Origin: Luteibacter pinisoli
GTDB taxonomy: Bacteria > Pseudomonadota > Gammaproteobacteria > Xanthomonadales > Rhodanobacteraceae
DNA length: 64,000 bases
Assembly (NCBI RefSeq): GCF_006385595.1
Contig: NZ_CP041046.1
Span: forward strand, 3,286,001 to 3,350,000
Direction of reading: 5' to 3'
Shown here piece after piece: positions 51,300 through 59,588 of the stretch. A program made the position numbers and the translations under genes. Numbering within the stretch: the stretch's first letter is position 1; each line of letters starts with the position of its first letter. The notes beneath the pieces are model-generated. The model ran no database searches, was not told where the DNA came from, and saw nothing but the letters and a program-made list of their open reading frames with translations.

Positions 51300-52124
51300 A
51301 TGCGTCGGCGGGTGCTGCCCGGCTTCGGCCTGAGCCTTGGCTACACGGTCACGTACCTGGGCCTCATCGTCCTGCTGCCGCTGGCGGCCCTGGCGTGGAA
51401 GGCCTCCGATGTCGGATTTGCGGGCCTGTTGCGCCTGCTGTCATCGCCGCGCACGCTGGCCGCGCTGAAGCTCAGCTTCGGCGGCGCCCTGCTCGCCGCG
51501 ACGGTGAATGTCTTCATCGGCCTGCTGGTGACCTGGGCCCTGGTTCGCTATCGCTTCCCCGGGCGCCGCGTGCTCGACGCCTTCATCGACCTGCCCTTCG
51601 CCCTGCCCACCGCCGTGGCCGGCATCGCGCTGACGGCCGTCTATGCGCCCAATGGCTGGCTGGGCCGGTGGCTGGTGCCGCTGGGCATCTCGTTCGCCTA
51701 CACGCCGCTCGGCGTACTGCTGGCCATGGTGTTCGTGGGTTTCCCCTTCGTGGTGCGCACGCTGCAACCCGTGTTGCAGTCGCTCGAACAGGACGTGGAA
51801 GACGCCGCCGAAAGCCTCGGGGCGACGGGGCTGCAGACCTTCCTGCGGGTGATCCTCCCCACCCTGGTGCCGACCCTGCTCACCGGCTTCGCCCTGGCCC
51901 TCGCCCGTGCGGTGGGCGAATACGGCTCGGTGATCTTCATCGCCGGCAATATCCCGATGCGCTCGGAGATCGCGCCGCTGCTCATCGTGCAGCGGCTCGA
52001 GGAGTTCGACTACGCCACGGCGGCGGCATTGGGCGTGGTGATGCTGGCGTTCTCCCTCGTGCTGCTGGTGCTGGTGTCGGCGCTGCAGCGCTGGACCCGA
52101 CGCTGGGCAGAGGTGCCGCGATGA
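51300..52124 (+). CDS. cysT: Sulfate ABC transporter permease CysT (CysU)
   Basis: A 274-residue inner-membrane permease with six membrane segments. The ABC-coupling EAA loop appears as EQDVEDAAESLGATGLQTFLRVILPTL. It partners with CysW. The start ATG is two bases after the sbp stop and the stop overlaps cysW by four bases. Confidence 0.96.
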   Translation: MRRRVLPGFGLSLGYTVTYLGLIVLLPLAALAWKASDVGFAGLLRLLSSPRTLAALKLSFGGALLAATVNVFIGLLVTWALVRYRFPGRRVLDAFIDLPFALPTAVAGIALTAVYAPNGWLGRWLVPLGISFAYTPLGVLLAMVFVGFPFVVRTLQPVLQSLEQDVEDAAESLGATGLQTFLRVILPTLVPTLLTGFALALARAVGEYGSVIFIAGNIPMRSEIAPLLIVQRLEEFDYATAAALGVVMLAFSLVLLVLVSALQRWTRRWAEVPR

Positions 52125-52972
52125 CGGCGCACGCCCCCCGCCGCCGCGTCGGCACCGGGCGACAGCTCGGCCGGCTGGCGCTGATCGTCGTCGCGTGCGT
52201 GTTCCTGTGCGTGTTCCTGCTGGTGCCGTTGGCGGCGGTGTTCGTCGAGGCCTTCCGCCAGGGCACCCACGCGTTTGTCGAAAGCCTGGACCAGCCCGAA
52301 GCCATGGCCGCCATCCTGCTGACGCTGCTCGTCGCGGCGATCACCGTGCCGCTCAACGTGGTGTTCGGCGTGGCGGCCGCGTGGGCGATGACCCGCTTCA
52401 CCTTCCGCGGCAAGGCCCTGCTGGGTGCGCTTATCGATCTGCCGCTCTCCGTGTCACCGGTGGTGTCCGGCCTGCTGTACGTGCTGATGTTCGGCGCGCA
52501 GGGCTGGTTCGGCCCGTGGCTGGCGGCGCACGACATCAAGATCATCTTCGCCGTGCCCGGCCTCGTCCTCGCCACGATTTTCATCACGCTGCCGTTTGTC
52601 GCACGCGAACTGATTCCGCTGATGCAGGCGCAAGGCAGTGAAGAAGAAGAAGTGGCACGTGTGCTCGGCGCCAGCGGGCTGCAGATGTTCTTCCGGGTGA
52701 CGCTGCCCAATATCCGCTGGGCGCTCCTTTACGGCGTCCTGCTCTGCAACGCGCGCGCCATGGGCGAGTTCGGTGCCGTGTCGGTGGTCTCCGGCCATAT
52801 CCGCGGGCTCACCACCACCATGCCGCTGGAAGTCGAGATGCGCTACAACGAATACAACTACGTCGGAGCCTTCGCCATCGCCTCACTGCTCGCCCTGCTG
52901 GCCTTGCTGACCCTCGCCGTGAAAGCGGCCCTGGAATGGCGCTACCACAACGCCGCCGAGGGCCACCGATGA
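52121..52972 (+). CDS. cysW: Sulfate ABC transporter permease CysW
   Basis: A 283-residue permease with six membrane segments; the EAA loop is GSEEEEVARVLGASGLQMFFRVTLPNI. ATG 52121 overlaps the cysT stop (ATGA). An open frame continues far upstream in this phase but has no similarity. It is coupled to cysA by another ATGA overlap. Confidence 0.96.
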   Translation: MTAHAPRRRVGTGRQLGRLALIVVACVFLCVFLLVPLAAVFVEAFRQGTHAFVESLDQPEAMAAILLTLLVAAITVPLNVVFGVAAAWAMTRFTFRGKALLGALIDLPLSVSPVVSGLLYVLMFGAQGWFGPWLAAHDIKIIFAVPGLVLATIFITLPFVARELIPLMQAQGSEEEEVARVLGASGLQMFFRVTLPNIRWALLYGVLLCNARAMGEFGAVSVVSGHIRGLTTTMPLEVEMRYNEYNYVGAFAIASLLALLALLTLAVKAALEWRYHNAAEGHR

Positions 52973-54090
52973 CACTTGCCGTGCAAAGGCTATCGCGTCA
53001 GTTCGCCGGCCTCGCCGCGCTCGACGACGTGAGCATCGATATCGCGCCGGGCGAATTCCTCGCCCTGGTCGGGCCGTCGGGATCGGGGAAAACCACGCTA
53101 CTGCGCATCTTGGCCGGCCTCGATTATCCGGATAAGGGCGGCGTCACCCAGGACGGCGAGGACTTCCTGGCGGCGAGTGCGCGCGAGCGTAACGTCGGCC
53201 TCGTCTTCCAGCATTACGCATTGTTCCGGCACCTGACGGTACGCGAGAACGTGGCGTTCGGCCTGCGGGTACGGCCGCGCAAGCGCCGGCCATCGCGCGA
53301 AGAGATCCGCACCCGCGTCGATACCCTGCTGAAACGCGTGCAGCTGGGTGACCTCGGCGGACGCTACCCCAGCCAGCTTTCCGGCGGCCAGCGCCAGCGT
53401 GTCGCCCTGGCGCGGGCGCTCGCGGTGGAACCGGATGTGCTCCTGCTCGATGAACCCTTCGGCGCCCTCGATGCGCAGGTGCGCACGGCATTGCGTCGCT
53501 GGCTGCGCGAGCTGCACGAAGAACTCGGCCTGACCACGGTGTTCGTCACCCACGACCAGGAAGAGGCGCTTGAGCTCGCCGATCGCGTCGCGGTGATGAA
53601 CAAGGGGCGCATCGAGCAGGTCGGCCCGCCGCATGCGATCTACCACGACCCCGCTACGCCGTTCGTCTGCGAGTTTGTGGGGCGGACGAATCGGATCGTG
53701 CTCCAGCGTGCCGATGACGCGTGGCGTGCCGGCAGCTGGTCGACAGAAGCAGGCCCGCCAGGCAGCTCGCACCGCTCAGCCGTGGCCTACGTCAGGCCGG
53801 AACACCTCTCCCTCTCCGTGCCCGACGACGAACCCGCATGGGACGCGCGCCTGCGGCACGTCTACCTGGCAGGCAGCGTGGCCCACCTGGATATCCACGT
53901 GCCCGACATAGACCAGACGCTGGAGGTCGATATCGCCAGCGAGGACCTCGCGCGTTACGACCTCGCGCCAGGGGCGGCACTGCGTGTTGCGCCAACACGG
54001 CTGATCGCGTTTCCGGTTGAGGATGGCCCTGCCGCTTTGCCTATCGCCGGTGAGCGCTGGGTCATCCAGGGGCCCGGGCGCCCGGGTTGA
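52969..54090 (+). CDS. cysA: Sulfate ABC transporter ATP-binding protein
   Basis: 373 residues with Walker A GPSGSGKTTLLR, signature LSGGQRQRVALARAL, Walker B VLLLDEPFGALD and a switch His in FVTHDQEEAL. The C-terminal TOBE-like domain (about 240-365) is present. It energises sulfate import by CysTW. Starts at ATG 52969. The C-terminal region is a little more divergent than the ATPase core. Last gene of the operon. Confidence 0.96.
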   Translation: MTLAVQRLSRQFAGLAALDDVSIDIAPGEFLALVGPSGSGKTTLLRILAGLDYPDKGGVTQDGEDFLAASARERNVGLVFQHYALFRHLTVRENVAFGLRVRPRKRRPSREEIRTRVDTLLKRVQLGDLGGRYPSQLSGGQRQRVALARALAVEPDVLLLDEPFGALDAQVRTALRRWLRELHEELGLTTVFVTHDQEEALELADRVAVMNKGRIEQVGPPHAIYHDPATPFVCEFVGRTNRIVLQRADDAWRAGSWSTEAGPPGSSHRSAVAYVRPEHLSLSVPDDEPAWDARLRHVYLAGSVAHLDIHVPDIDQTLEVDIASEDLARYDLAPGAALRVAPTRLIAFPVEDGPAALPIAGERWVIQGPGRPG

Positions 54091-54094
54091 ATCG

Positions 54095-54298
54095 TCAGGC
54101 GACCAGCCGAAGCTTGAACAGCGCCGCGCCGATGATGACGACGAAGCCAACGCCCAGGGCGGCCGTCTGAAGGCGGCGCGTTTGCGGGGTTTTTGGCACG
54201 TAGCGCAACTGGGCAAAAATGAGCCCCGCTTCGATCACCGCACAGGCGATCATCAGTGCCTGGAACGGCGTGAAGTCGAATGAGAGAAACCCGGCCAT
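54095..54298 (-). CDS. Small membrane protein, hypothetical
   Basis: 67 residues with two hydrophobic helices (FQALMIACAVIEAGLIFAQL and the segment ALGVGFVVIIGAALF) joined by a basic loop with KTPQTRR. Starts at ATG 54298. Converges on cysA with a four-base gap. No family recognised. Confidence 0.7.
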   Translation of the reverse strand: MAGFLSFDFTPFQALMIACAVIEAGLIFAQLRYVPKTPQTRRLQTAALGVGFVVIIGAALFKLRLVA

Positions 54299-54387
54299 CA
54301 GTGATGCCCCCGTCCTGTCGTCAGTGACCCAAACCGCCCCTCGGGCGAACCCGCGTGCCCGCAATGTATCGCGGAAGGCACCCGAGG

Positions 54388-54660
54388 TCACGGCTCGCCG
54401 CGCCACGCCCACTGCACGTGCGCCTCGCCCATGCGCTCCAACCCGGCTTGCGTCATGGCCGCTATCGCTTCCAGGGACAAGCTGAGCTGCTTGGGATCAA
54501 GTTCGTCCGACTCGTGTACCAAGTCTGCCAATGTGGTCGTGACGCCGTGCGCGTACTGCAACCACAGCCTCGCCTCATTGAGCAGGTCATGAATCGACGG
54601 TTCGTCGTCCACGGGAGTGCCTGCGGACGGGCACGCGGTTTTCTCATCCATTGCATTCAT
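54388..54660 (-). CDS. Hypothetical helical protein, distantly DUF3077/DUF6124-like
   Basis: 90 residues: a polar, disordered-looking N-terminus, then two or three predicted helices (SIHDLLNEARLWLQYAHGV, LSLSLEAIAAMTQAGLERM). The spacing of a leucine/alanine-rich helix, an acidic break and a second helix ending in a gly-leu turn recalls small Pseudomonas proteins of the DUF3077/DUF6124 type; this is an impression, not a match. It is the nearest gene downstream, on the minus strand, of the structured element at 54995-55107. Function unknown. Confidence 0.65.
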   Translation of the reverse strand: MNAMDEKTACPSAGTPVDDEPSIHDLLNEARLWLQYAHGVTTTLADLVHESDELDPKQLSLSLEAIAAMTQAGLERMGEAHVQWAWRGEP

Positions 54661-54748
54661 TGTTTTCGCTCCTTGTCAGCCCGCTTTCCTGACGTGGCAC
54701 GACAGACAAACACACGCCTGCCGTGCCACGGACCATAGGATCGCGGGT

Positions 54749-54991
54749 TCACCGGCTGCCCGTGACCGGACGCCGGGTGGCTTGATTGACGAAGTGGATG
54801 CGACGACAACCGTCGAAGAGGCGCACCAGGCGTAACGCCTGCCTCATCCGATCAAGAATTGCCTCAAAAAAACGGCTTCGCCGCAGTTCTTCAACCGTGC
54901 CTGCGGCTTATGCAGGCGGCCCGTGGACCGGTGAGGTGTCGCCGGGGGGATTCGGCGGGCGAGCGGGTGCCGTATGATCAAGGGTAGCCAT
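54749..54991 (-). pseudogene. Short ORF interrupted by an in-frame TAA, downstream of the hairpin cluster
   Basis: ATG 54991 opens a 27-codon frame (MATLDHTAPARPPNPPGD ...) ended by TAA at 54910-54908. The same frame then stays open for 52 more codons (including VEELRRSRFFEAILDRMRQ) to TGA 54751-54749. It may be a small gene broken by a nonsense change, or a 27-residue leader peptide followed by the hairpin CGGC/GCCG (54873-54883) and a seven-T run (54872-54866). Codon use in the second part is less GC3-rich than in neighbours. Both readings are tentative. Confidence 0.35.
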
Positions 54992-54994
54992 AAT

Positions 54995-55107
54995 CAACTC
55001 TCGATAAGTTGGTTGCGGTTAGCGGGTCAGGTGTGTTCCACCACACCTGGCTCGCGTCTCACCGCCTTAGCGGTGGTCGCCTCGGAGTTCGTGACTGGCG
55101 AGGCGAC
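54995..55107 (-). ncRNA. Candidate structured RNA element (four consecutive hairpins)
   Basis: Four stems lie end to end. 55076-55084 with 55099-55107 is a perfect 9-bp stem with a 14-base loop. 55060-55065 with 55070-55075 is a perfect 6-bp stem with a tetraloop. 55022-55035 with 55042-55055 is a continuous 14-bp helix (including two G-U type pairs) with a hexaloop. 54995-54999 with 55007-55011 is a 5-bp stem containing the GAGAG region before ATG 54991. The first two stems abut and could stack coaxially. The minus strand is favoured because a start codon and terminator-like hairpin follow. No known RNA family recognised. In the flanking gap, 54661-54748 and 55108-55234 show nothing else. 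Confidence 0.45.
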
Positions 55108-55234
55108 AGATGAACCCTAGCAAATGCGTTTTGCGTTGTCTGTAGGGGCTGGGAGCACAGAGCCGCAAACGCGAATCGACGCATGCACTGCACTTTTCAG
55201 AGGTCGACTGACCACACACCGACTGCGGGATTTC

Positions 55235-55447
55235 TCACTCCCGAAGGATCTGCCAGCTGCCGTCAGCGCCTTCCTGCTTGACGATGACCTCGTGGCCGAG
55301 CTGTTCCAGGGCCTGCGCGCGTTCCACCGCCGCCTGGATGGCTAGCAGGCCGTCGCTGTGGGAACTACCGTCGGCACCATCCACGGAGACGTGCCACGTG
55401 GAGGTGGTGCCAGCGGGGTACATGACGAAAATGCGGATCAACGCCAT
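55235..55447 (-). CDS. DUF2188-like small protein, hypothetical
   Basis: 70 residues starting at ATG 55447 with GAGG six bases upstream. The arrangement of a WHV strand (STWHVSVDGADGS), a helix with repeated Ala (LLAIQAAVERAQALEQLG) and a strand EVIVKQEGADGSWQ fits the beta-beta-alpha-beta pattern of DUF2188 proteins, though sequence similarity is weak. It is 75 bases downstream of the formaldehyde dehydrogenase gene on the same strand. Confidence 0.7.
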   Translation of the reverse strand: MALIRIFVMYPAGTTSTWHVSVDGADGSSHSDGLLAIQAAVERAQALEQLGHEVIVKQEGADGSWQILRE

Positions 55448-55521
55448 CGGTGCCTCAACAGACTTCAACGAATTCACAGCGCGAAACGATGCAGGCGGCC
55501 GCGTCGAGTCAAGGTGATTGC

Positions 55522-56658
55522 TCACTTACCCGGATGCAGAACCACCTTCGTCCAGCCGTCCTTCCTGTCGTCAAAGTTGCGGTAAGCCTCGGGCGCCTCA
55601 TCGAGTGAGAGCTGGTGGGAAATGATTTCCGACGGTGCGGCCTTGCCGCGATGAATCAACTCACGTAGCCGGCGGTTGTAGTGCTTCACGTTGGCCTGGC
55701 CGGTGCGCATGAACTGTCCCTTGAACCAGAACGTGCCCATGTCGAAGGCAATCTTGCCTTCCTTGGCGAGGGCATCCTCAGCGCCGGGGTCCTTGGGAAC
55801 GAAGACACCGACAACGCCAAGGCCACCCGTGGGACGCACGGAAGCGACAAGGTCATTCATGGTGGCATTCGGACGCTCGTGACCGTGATGATCGTGGCAC
55901 TGGTAGCCGACGCATTCGCAGCCTCGGTCGGCCCCGCCCTTGGTCAGTTCGAGAATCTGGGCGACGTGGTCACCCTTCGAATCGTCAACGGTCGTGGCGC
56001 CGAAATTCCGCGCCAGCTTCAGCCGGTCGGGGTGTCTATCGACGACGATGACCTGCGCCGCGCCCTTCACGCAGGCGGAGAGTGCGGCCATCAGACCCAC
56101 CGGGCCCGCGCCGTAGATAACGATGCTCTCGCCGGGCTGCAGGCCGGCAAGCTCCGTGGCGTGCCATCCGGTGGGAAAAATGTCCGAGAGGAGCACGTAG
56201 TCGAGCTCCTTCTCCTGCGCATCCTCCGGCAGAACCAGGCAGTTGAAGTCGGCATAAGGCACGCGGAGCAGTTCAGCCTGCCCTCCGCTGTAGGGCCCCA
56301 TGCCCGCAAAGCCATAGGCAGCGCCTGCGCTTCCGGGGTTGGTCGTGAGGCAGAAGCCAGTCAGCCCCGCCTCGCAATTCCGGCAAAAGCCACAGCCGAT
56401 GTTGAATGGCAGGACGACCCGATCGCCGACCTTCACCCTGTCGACGGCGGGACCCACCTCGATGACTTCGCCCATGTTCTCGTGGCCAAGGATCTTCCCT
56501 TGCTCAACGTCCGTGCGCCCTTCGTACATGTGAAGGTCTGAGCCGCAGATGTTCGTCGTGGTGATGCGTACGAGCACATCCGTAGGCTTTTCAATGCGAG
56601 CATCGGGCACCGTCTTGACGACGACATCCTTTGGACCGTTGTAGACGAGTGCTTTCAT
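55522..56658 (-). CDS. fdhA: Glutathione-independent formaldehyde dehydrogenase
   Basis: A 378-residue zinc medium-chain dehydrogenase that oxidises formaldehyde with NAD without glutathione, as in Pseudomonas putida. Catalytic zinc ligands are C38 (NICGSDLHMYEG) and H59 (GHENMGEV). The structural zinc cysteines are C89, C92, C95 and C103. The Rossmann motif is GAGPVGLMAA. The long insert CECVGYQCHDHHGHE is typical of this subgroup. The start is ATG 56658. It may protect against formaldehyde released by demethylations. Confidence 0.93.
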   Translation of the reverse strand: MKALVYNGPKDVVVKTVPDARIEKPTDVLVRITTTNICGSDLHMYEGRTDVEQGKILGHENMGEVIEVGPAVDRVKVGDRVVLPFNIGCGFCRNCEAGLTGFCLTTNPGSAGAAYGFAGMGPYSGGQAELLRVPYADFNCLVLPEDAQEKELDYVLLSDIFPTGWHATELAGLQPGESIVIYGAGPVGLMAALSACVKGAAQVIVVDRHPDRLKLARNFGATTVDDSKGDHVAQILELTKGGADRGCECVGYQCHDHHGHERPNATMNDLVASVRPTGGLGVVGVFVPKDPGAEDALAKEGKIAFDMGTFWFKGQFMRTGQANVKHYNRRLRELIHRGKAAPSEIISHQLSLDEAPEAYRNFDDRKDGWTKVVLHPGK

Positions 56659-56764
56659 GACGATTCCCTCGAGCGAGTGAACCGTCACCATGGCCGGATG
56701 GCTGGAAGGGGTATGTCCGCAAGCGGTGAACCCACCTGCACAGGCGTGAAGGATTGCAGCTACC

Positions 56765-57385
56765 TCACCGCCGCTTGGATACAACCTCCGAGGCGCCAGG
56801 GCAGCTATCCACCGGTCGCGGCTGGAGGCTTCGACCGTCGGTTTGCCAGCAGTCGTCGAACACCGAGCAATAGCAGAACTCGAACGAGATATTGCCCCGT
56901 TCGATATTGAGTTTGTCCCACGCCTGGGAGCCACCGCCCGGATGCGGCACGCTAAGCAGGTTCACGCTGTCGCCGGCCCTCAGAACCACGGGGCTCGCAA
57001 TCGCGGCGGAGTAAGGCAACGCAGCTTCGCCTGGGGCAGAGCAGCAGTCCGCGAGGAACGTGTCCCAGTTCTGGACCGTCTTCCCCTTGTAGAGCACGCG
57101 GGCCGCGTAGATCTTCGCCGGACCGACACCGCTGTTCGAAACGGACAGCGTGATCTTCTGCTCGCCAGACCCGGACTGGTTACCCGAGTCGGTCTGAAGG
57201 AAAGGCCACGAGTTCGCCTGCACAAGCTGGGCGTTCGCCTCCGCCATGCGTTCCATCGTATGTCCGTGGAGGACAGCGACGCCCAGCGATACAAGCGAAA
57301 GAAAGACGGCTGACCCAGCCAGAATGAGGTCTAGCTTGTGGTGCCCGGTTTTCCGAGGCTCAGTTGGCTCGATGTCCATCAGCAT
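56765..57385 (-). CDS. Membrane-anchored protein of unknown function
   Basis: 206 residues: a cytoplasmic start MLMDIEPTEPRKTGHHK, one membrane helix at about 20-40 (LDLILAGSAVFLSLVSLGVAVL), a short coil, then a beta-rich periplasmic domain (KITLSVSNSGVGPAKIYAARVLY, FEFCYCSVFDDCWQ with three nearby Cys). AGGGGGAA upstream of ATG 57385 supports the start. Similar proteins are widespread as hypotheticals; I can name no family. Confidence 0.78.
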   Translation of the reverse strand: MLMDIEPTEPRKTGHHKLDLILAGSAVFLSLVSLGVAVLHGHTMERMAEANAQLVQANSWPFLQTDSGNQSGSGEQKITLSVSNSGVGPAKIYAARVLYKGKTVQNWDTFLADCCSAPGEAALPYSAAIASPVVLRAGDSVNLLSVPHPGGGSQAWDKLNIERGNISFEFCYCSVFDDCWQTDGRSLQPRPVDSCPGASEVVSKRR

Positions 57386-57438
57386 GGTGTTCCCCCTTGA
57401 CCGGCGAGTGTAACCGGCCATAGGGGACGCCGGAACGG

Positions 57439-57873
57439 TCAGGGCACGATTTCACCTTCCTCCATCCCGTCCCACCAGGTGATGCGCGTGGCTTGCACTT
57501 TCAGCATCACGATGCCCGGCGTGTCGACACCCTGCTCAAACCAGCGATCCAGCGCCTTGTGCCAGTGCGCCTGCATCAGGGCCTTGTCGCGTATCAGTTC
57601 GCCGCGACCCTCGACGGCCACAAACAGCGGCGGCTTGCCAAAAAGTGACTTTGCGCCCGTGAAGGAGAGCGCTACCGCCGGGTTGGCTTCGATCTCGGCC
57701 ACGAAGTGCGCTTTGTCATCGCCGAAGAACCAGCTATCGCCATCGTAGTCCACGTCGCCGTTGTTGCTCATCGGCCGGCCGGCAATTTCGCCGCGGGCGG
57801 TATGGGTCTGCAGCATGGCGAAGTCGATATCGGCCATGGCCTTGGCGAGATCCTGCAGTGTGCGGTCGGTCAT
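57439..57873 (-). CDS. Pyridoxamine 5'-phosphate oxidase-family stress protein
   Basis: A 144-residue split-barrel flavin-binding-like protein of the general stress protein 26 type (IDFAMLQTHTARGEIAGRPMS, DYDGDSWFFGDDKAHFVAEI, VALSFTGAKSLF). These bind FMN or F420-like cofactors or act in stress; substrate unknown. It is divergent from the alpha/beta hydrolase gene, with a 153-base gap. Confidence 0.88.
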   Translation of the reverse strand: MTDRTLQDLAKAMADIDFAMLQTHTARGEIAGRPMSNNGDVDYDGDSWFFGDDKAHFVAEIEANPAVALSFTGAKSLFGKPPLFVAVEGRGELIRDKALMQAHWHKALDRWFEQGVDTPGIVMLKVQATRITWWDGMEEGEIVP

Positions 57874-58026
57874 GGCGCCATCCTCGTTTGGGGTTTCCCC
57901 GAGGATGGGCCCGCATCGGTGGTGCGGGGCGTGAAGGTTGACCGAACGCGACGTAACGGTTCGGGCCGCGCGTGAAGATGGATCCTGACCCGCTCAAGAC
58001 GGGTGCGTCGCGGCCGATACCGGGAT

Positions 58027-58821
58027 ATGACCGTTCAACCGTCCGCCCTACCCATCGTCCTGGTTCATGGCTTCATCGGCCATCTGCAGTCCGTGGGCCG
58101 GCATGGGGACACCGGTCTGTTCGCGCCGGACCTTCTCGGCTACGGCAGGTTCCGCGACTACCCCGCCTCGGCTATCAACGTGGGTGCGCAGGTCGACCAC
58201 GTGATGGATCAGATCGATCGGGCGATGGGGAACGCACGGGTTCTCGTGGTCGCTCACTCGGCCGGGGCGACGATCGCCATCCGACTCGCGCAACTGCATC
58301 CGTCGCGCATCGCCGCGCTGCTGATTGCCGAGGGCAATCTCGCGGCCAGCGACGCGTTCCTGGCGGCCAGGTTAGGCCCGATGTCATTGCCCGATGTCCA
58401 GGACTGGCTCGGCCGCATGCGCAACGACCCCGCACGGTTACTGCGGGCGGACGGCGTGCCCATTACCGAAGTGAACCTCACCCGCATGGGGGACTGGCTC
58501 CGCTATCAGGACGCTGCCGCGTTGCATCAGATGGCACGCTCGATCTTGCTGGAAACCGTCACGCCCAACTACGAGCTCGCCGTGAGCAAGGTCATGCGTC
58601 AGACGCCTACCGGGCTGATCTTCGGTGCCCGCTCTCCGCACAAACGGCTCCTCGCCGAGCCGGTACGCTCCGCCATCGTCAGCTCAAGCGTGATTGCAGA
58701 TTCGGGCCACCTGCTTCCCCTGGAAGCGCCCGAGCGCTTCCGGGAAGAAATCGACCGCTTTGCAGCACGGTGCCTGGATCAAACCGCCACGGGTGCCTTG
58801 ATCGCCGGATACGGATCGTAA
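58027..58821 (+). CDS. Alpha/beta-hydrolase fold protein
   Basis: 264 residues. VLVHGFIGH gives the oxyanion-hole HG. The nucleophile elbow is AHSAGA, with Ser in place of the classic G-x-S-x-G first Gly. A distal SGHLLPLEAPERF supplies the His. Substrate unknown. ATG 58027 is preferred over the in-frame GTG 58003. The 3' end overlaps the 3' end of thyA by 43 bases in convergent orientation, so the last 14 codons of each share DNA. Confidence 0.87.
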   Translation: MTVQPSALPIVLVHGFIGHLQSVGRHGDTGLFAPDLLGYGRFRDYPASAINVGAQVDHVMDQIDRAMGNARVLVVAHSAGATIAIRLAQLHPSRIAALLIAEGNLAASDAFLAARLGPMSLPDVQDWLGRMRNDPARLLRADGVPITEVNLTRMGDWLRYQDAAALHQMARSILLETVTPNYELAVSKVMRQTPTGLIFGARSPHKRLLAEPVRSAIVSSSVIADSGHLLPLEAPERFREEIDRFAARCLDQTATGALIAGYGS

Positions 58822-59573
58822 TCAACGATCGACACATCCTCGAAGCGGAAGTCGAAGATGTTCTTCACTTCCGGATTCAGCACCAGCTTCGGCAGCGCAC
58901 GCGGCTCGCGCGACAGCTGCTTCTGCGCCTGCTCGATGTGGTTGGAGTACAGGTGCGCATCGCCCAGCGTGTGCACGAAGTCGCCCACTTCCAGGCCGGT
59001 CACCTGGGCGATCATGTGGGTGAGCAGCGCGTAGCTGGCGATGTTGAATGGGATGCCGAGGAAGATATCGCCCGAACGCTGGTACAGCTGGCAGGAGAGT
59101 TTGCCGTTGGCCACGTAGAACTGGAACATCGTGTGGCACGGCATCAGCGCCATCTTCGGCAGCTCGCCCACGTTCCATGCGGATACGATCAGGCGGCGCG
59201 AGTCCGGGTTGCGCTTGATCTCGTCGACCACCCAGGCGATCTGGTCGACCACCTTGCCGTCGGCCGTGGGCCATGCGCGCCACTGGCGGCCGTACACCGG
59301 GCCGAGGTCGCCGTTGTCATCGGCCCACTCGTCCCAGATGCTGACGCCGTTTTCCTTCAGGTACGCGATGTTCGTATCGCCCTGCAGGAACCAGATCAGC
59401 TCGTGGATGATCGAGCGCAGGTGCAGCTTCTTCGTGGTGACCAGCGGGAAGCCCTTGCCCAGGTCGTAACGCATCTGCCAGCCGAACACGCTGCGCGTGC
59501 CGGTGCCGGTACGGTCGGCCTTCTCGGCGCCGTGGTCGAGGACGTGGCGGAGCAGTTCGAGGTAGGGCTGCAT
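58779..59573 (-). CDS. thyA: Thymidylate synthase
   Basis: Methylates dUMP to dTMP using methylene-tetrahydrofolate; 264 residues, as in E. coli. The catalytic Cys146 is in MALMPCHTMFQFYV. The folate/dUMP segments ADRTGTGTRSVFG, GDIFLGIPFNIASYALL and the C-terminal KAPVAV are intact. It follows lgt after 15 bases in the usual order. Its 3' end overlaps the convergent hydrolase gene. Confidence 0.98.
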   Translation of the reverse strand: MQPYLELLRHVLDHGAEKADRTGTGTRSVFGWQMRYDLGKGFPLVTTKKLHLRSIIHELIWFLQGDTNIAYLKENGVSIWDEWADDNGDLGPVYGRQWRAWPTADGKVVDQIAWVVDEIKRNPDSRRLIVSAWNVGELPKMALMPCHTMFQFYVANGKLSCQLYQRSGDIFLGIPFNIASYALLTHMIAQVTGLEVGDFVHTLGDAHLYSNHIEQAQKQLSREPRALPKLVLNPEVKNIFDFRFEDVSIVDYDPYPAIKAPVAV

Positions 59574-59588
59574 GGTCGGTCTACGTTA

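Noticed and set aside
51194..52120. Long N-terminal extension of CysW
   Set aside because: The upstream frame overlaps sbp and cysT; ATG 52121 overlapping the cysT stop gives the normal protein.
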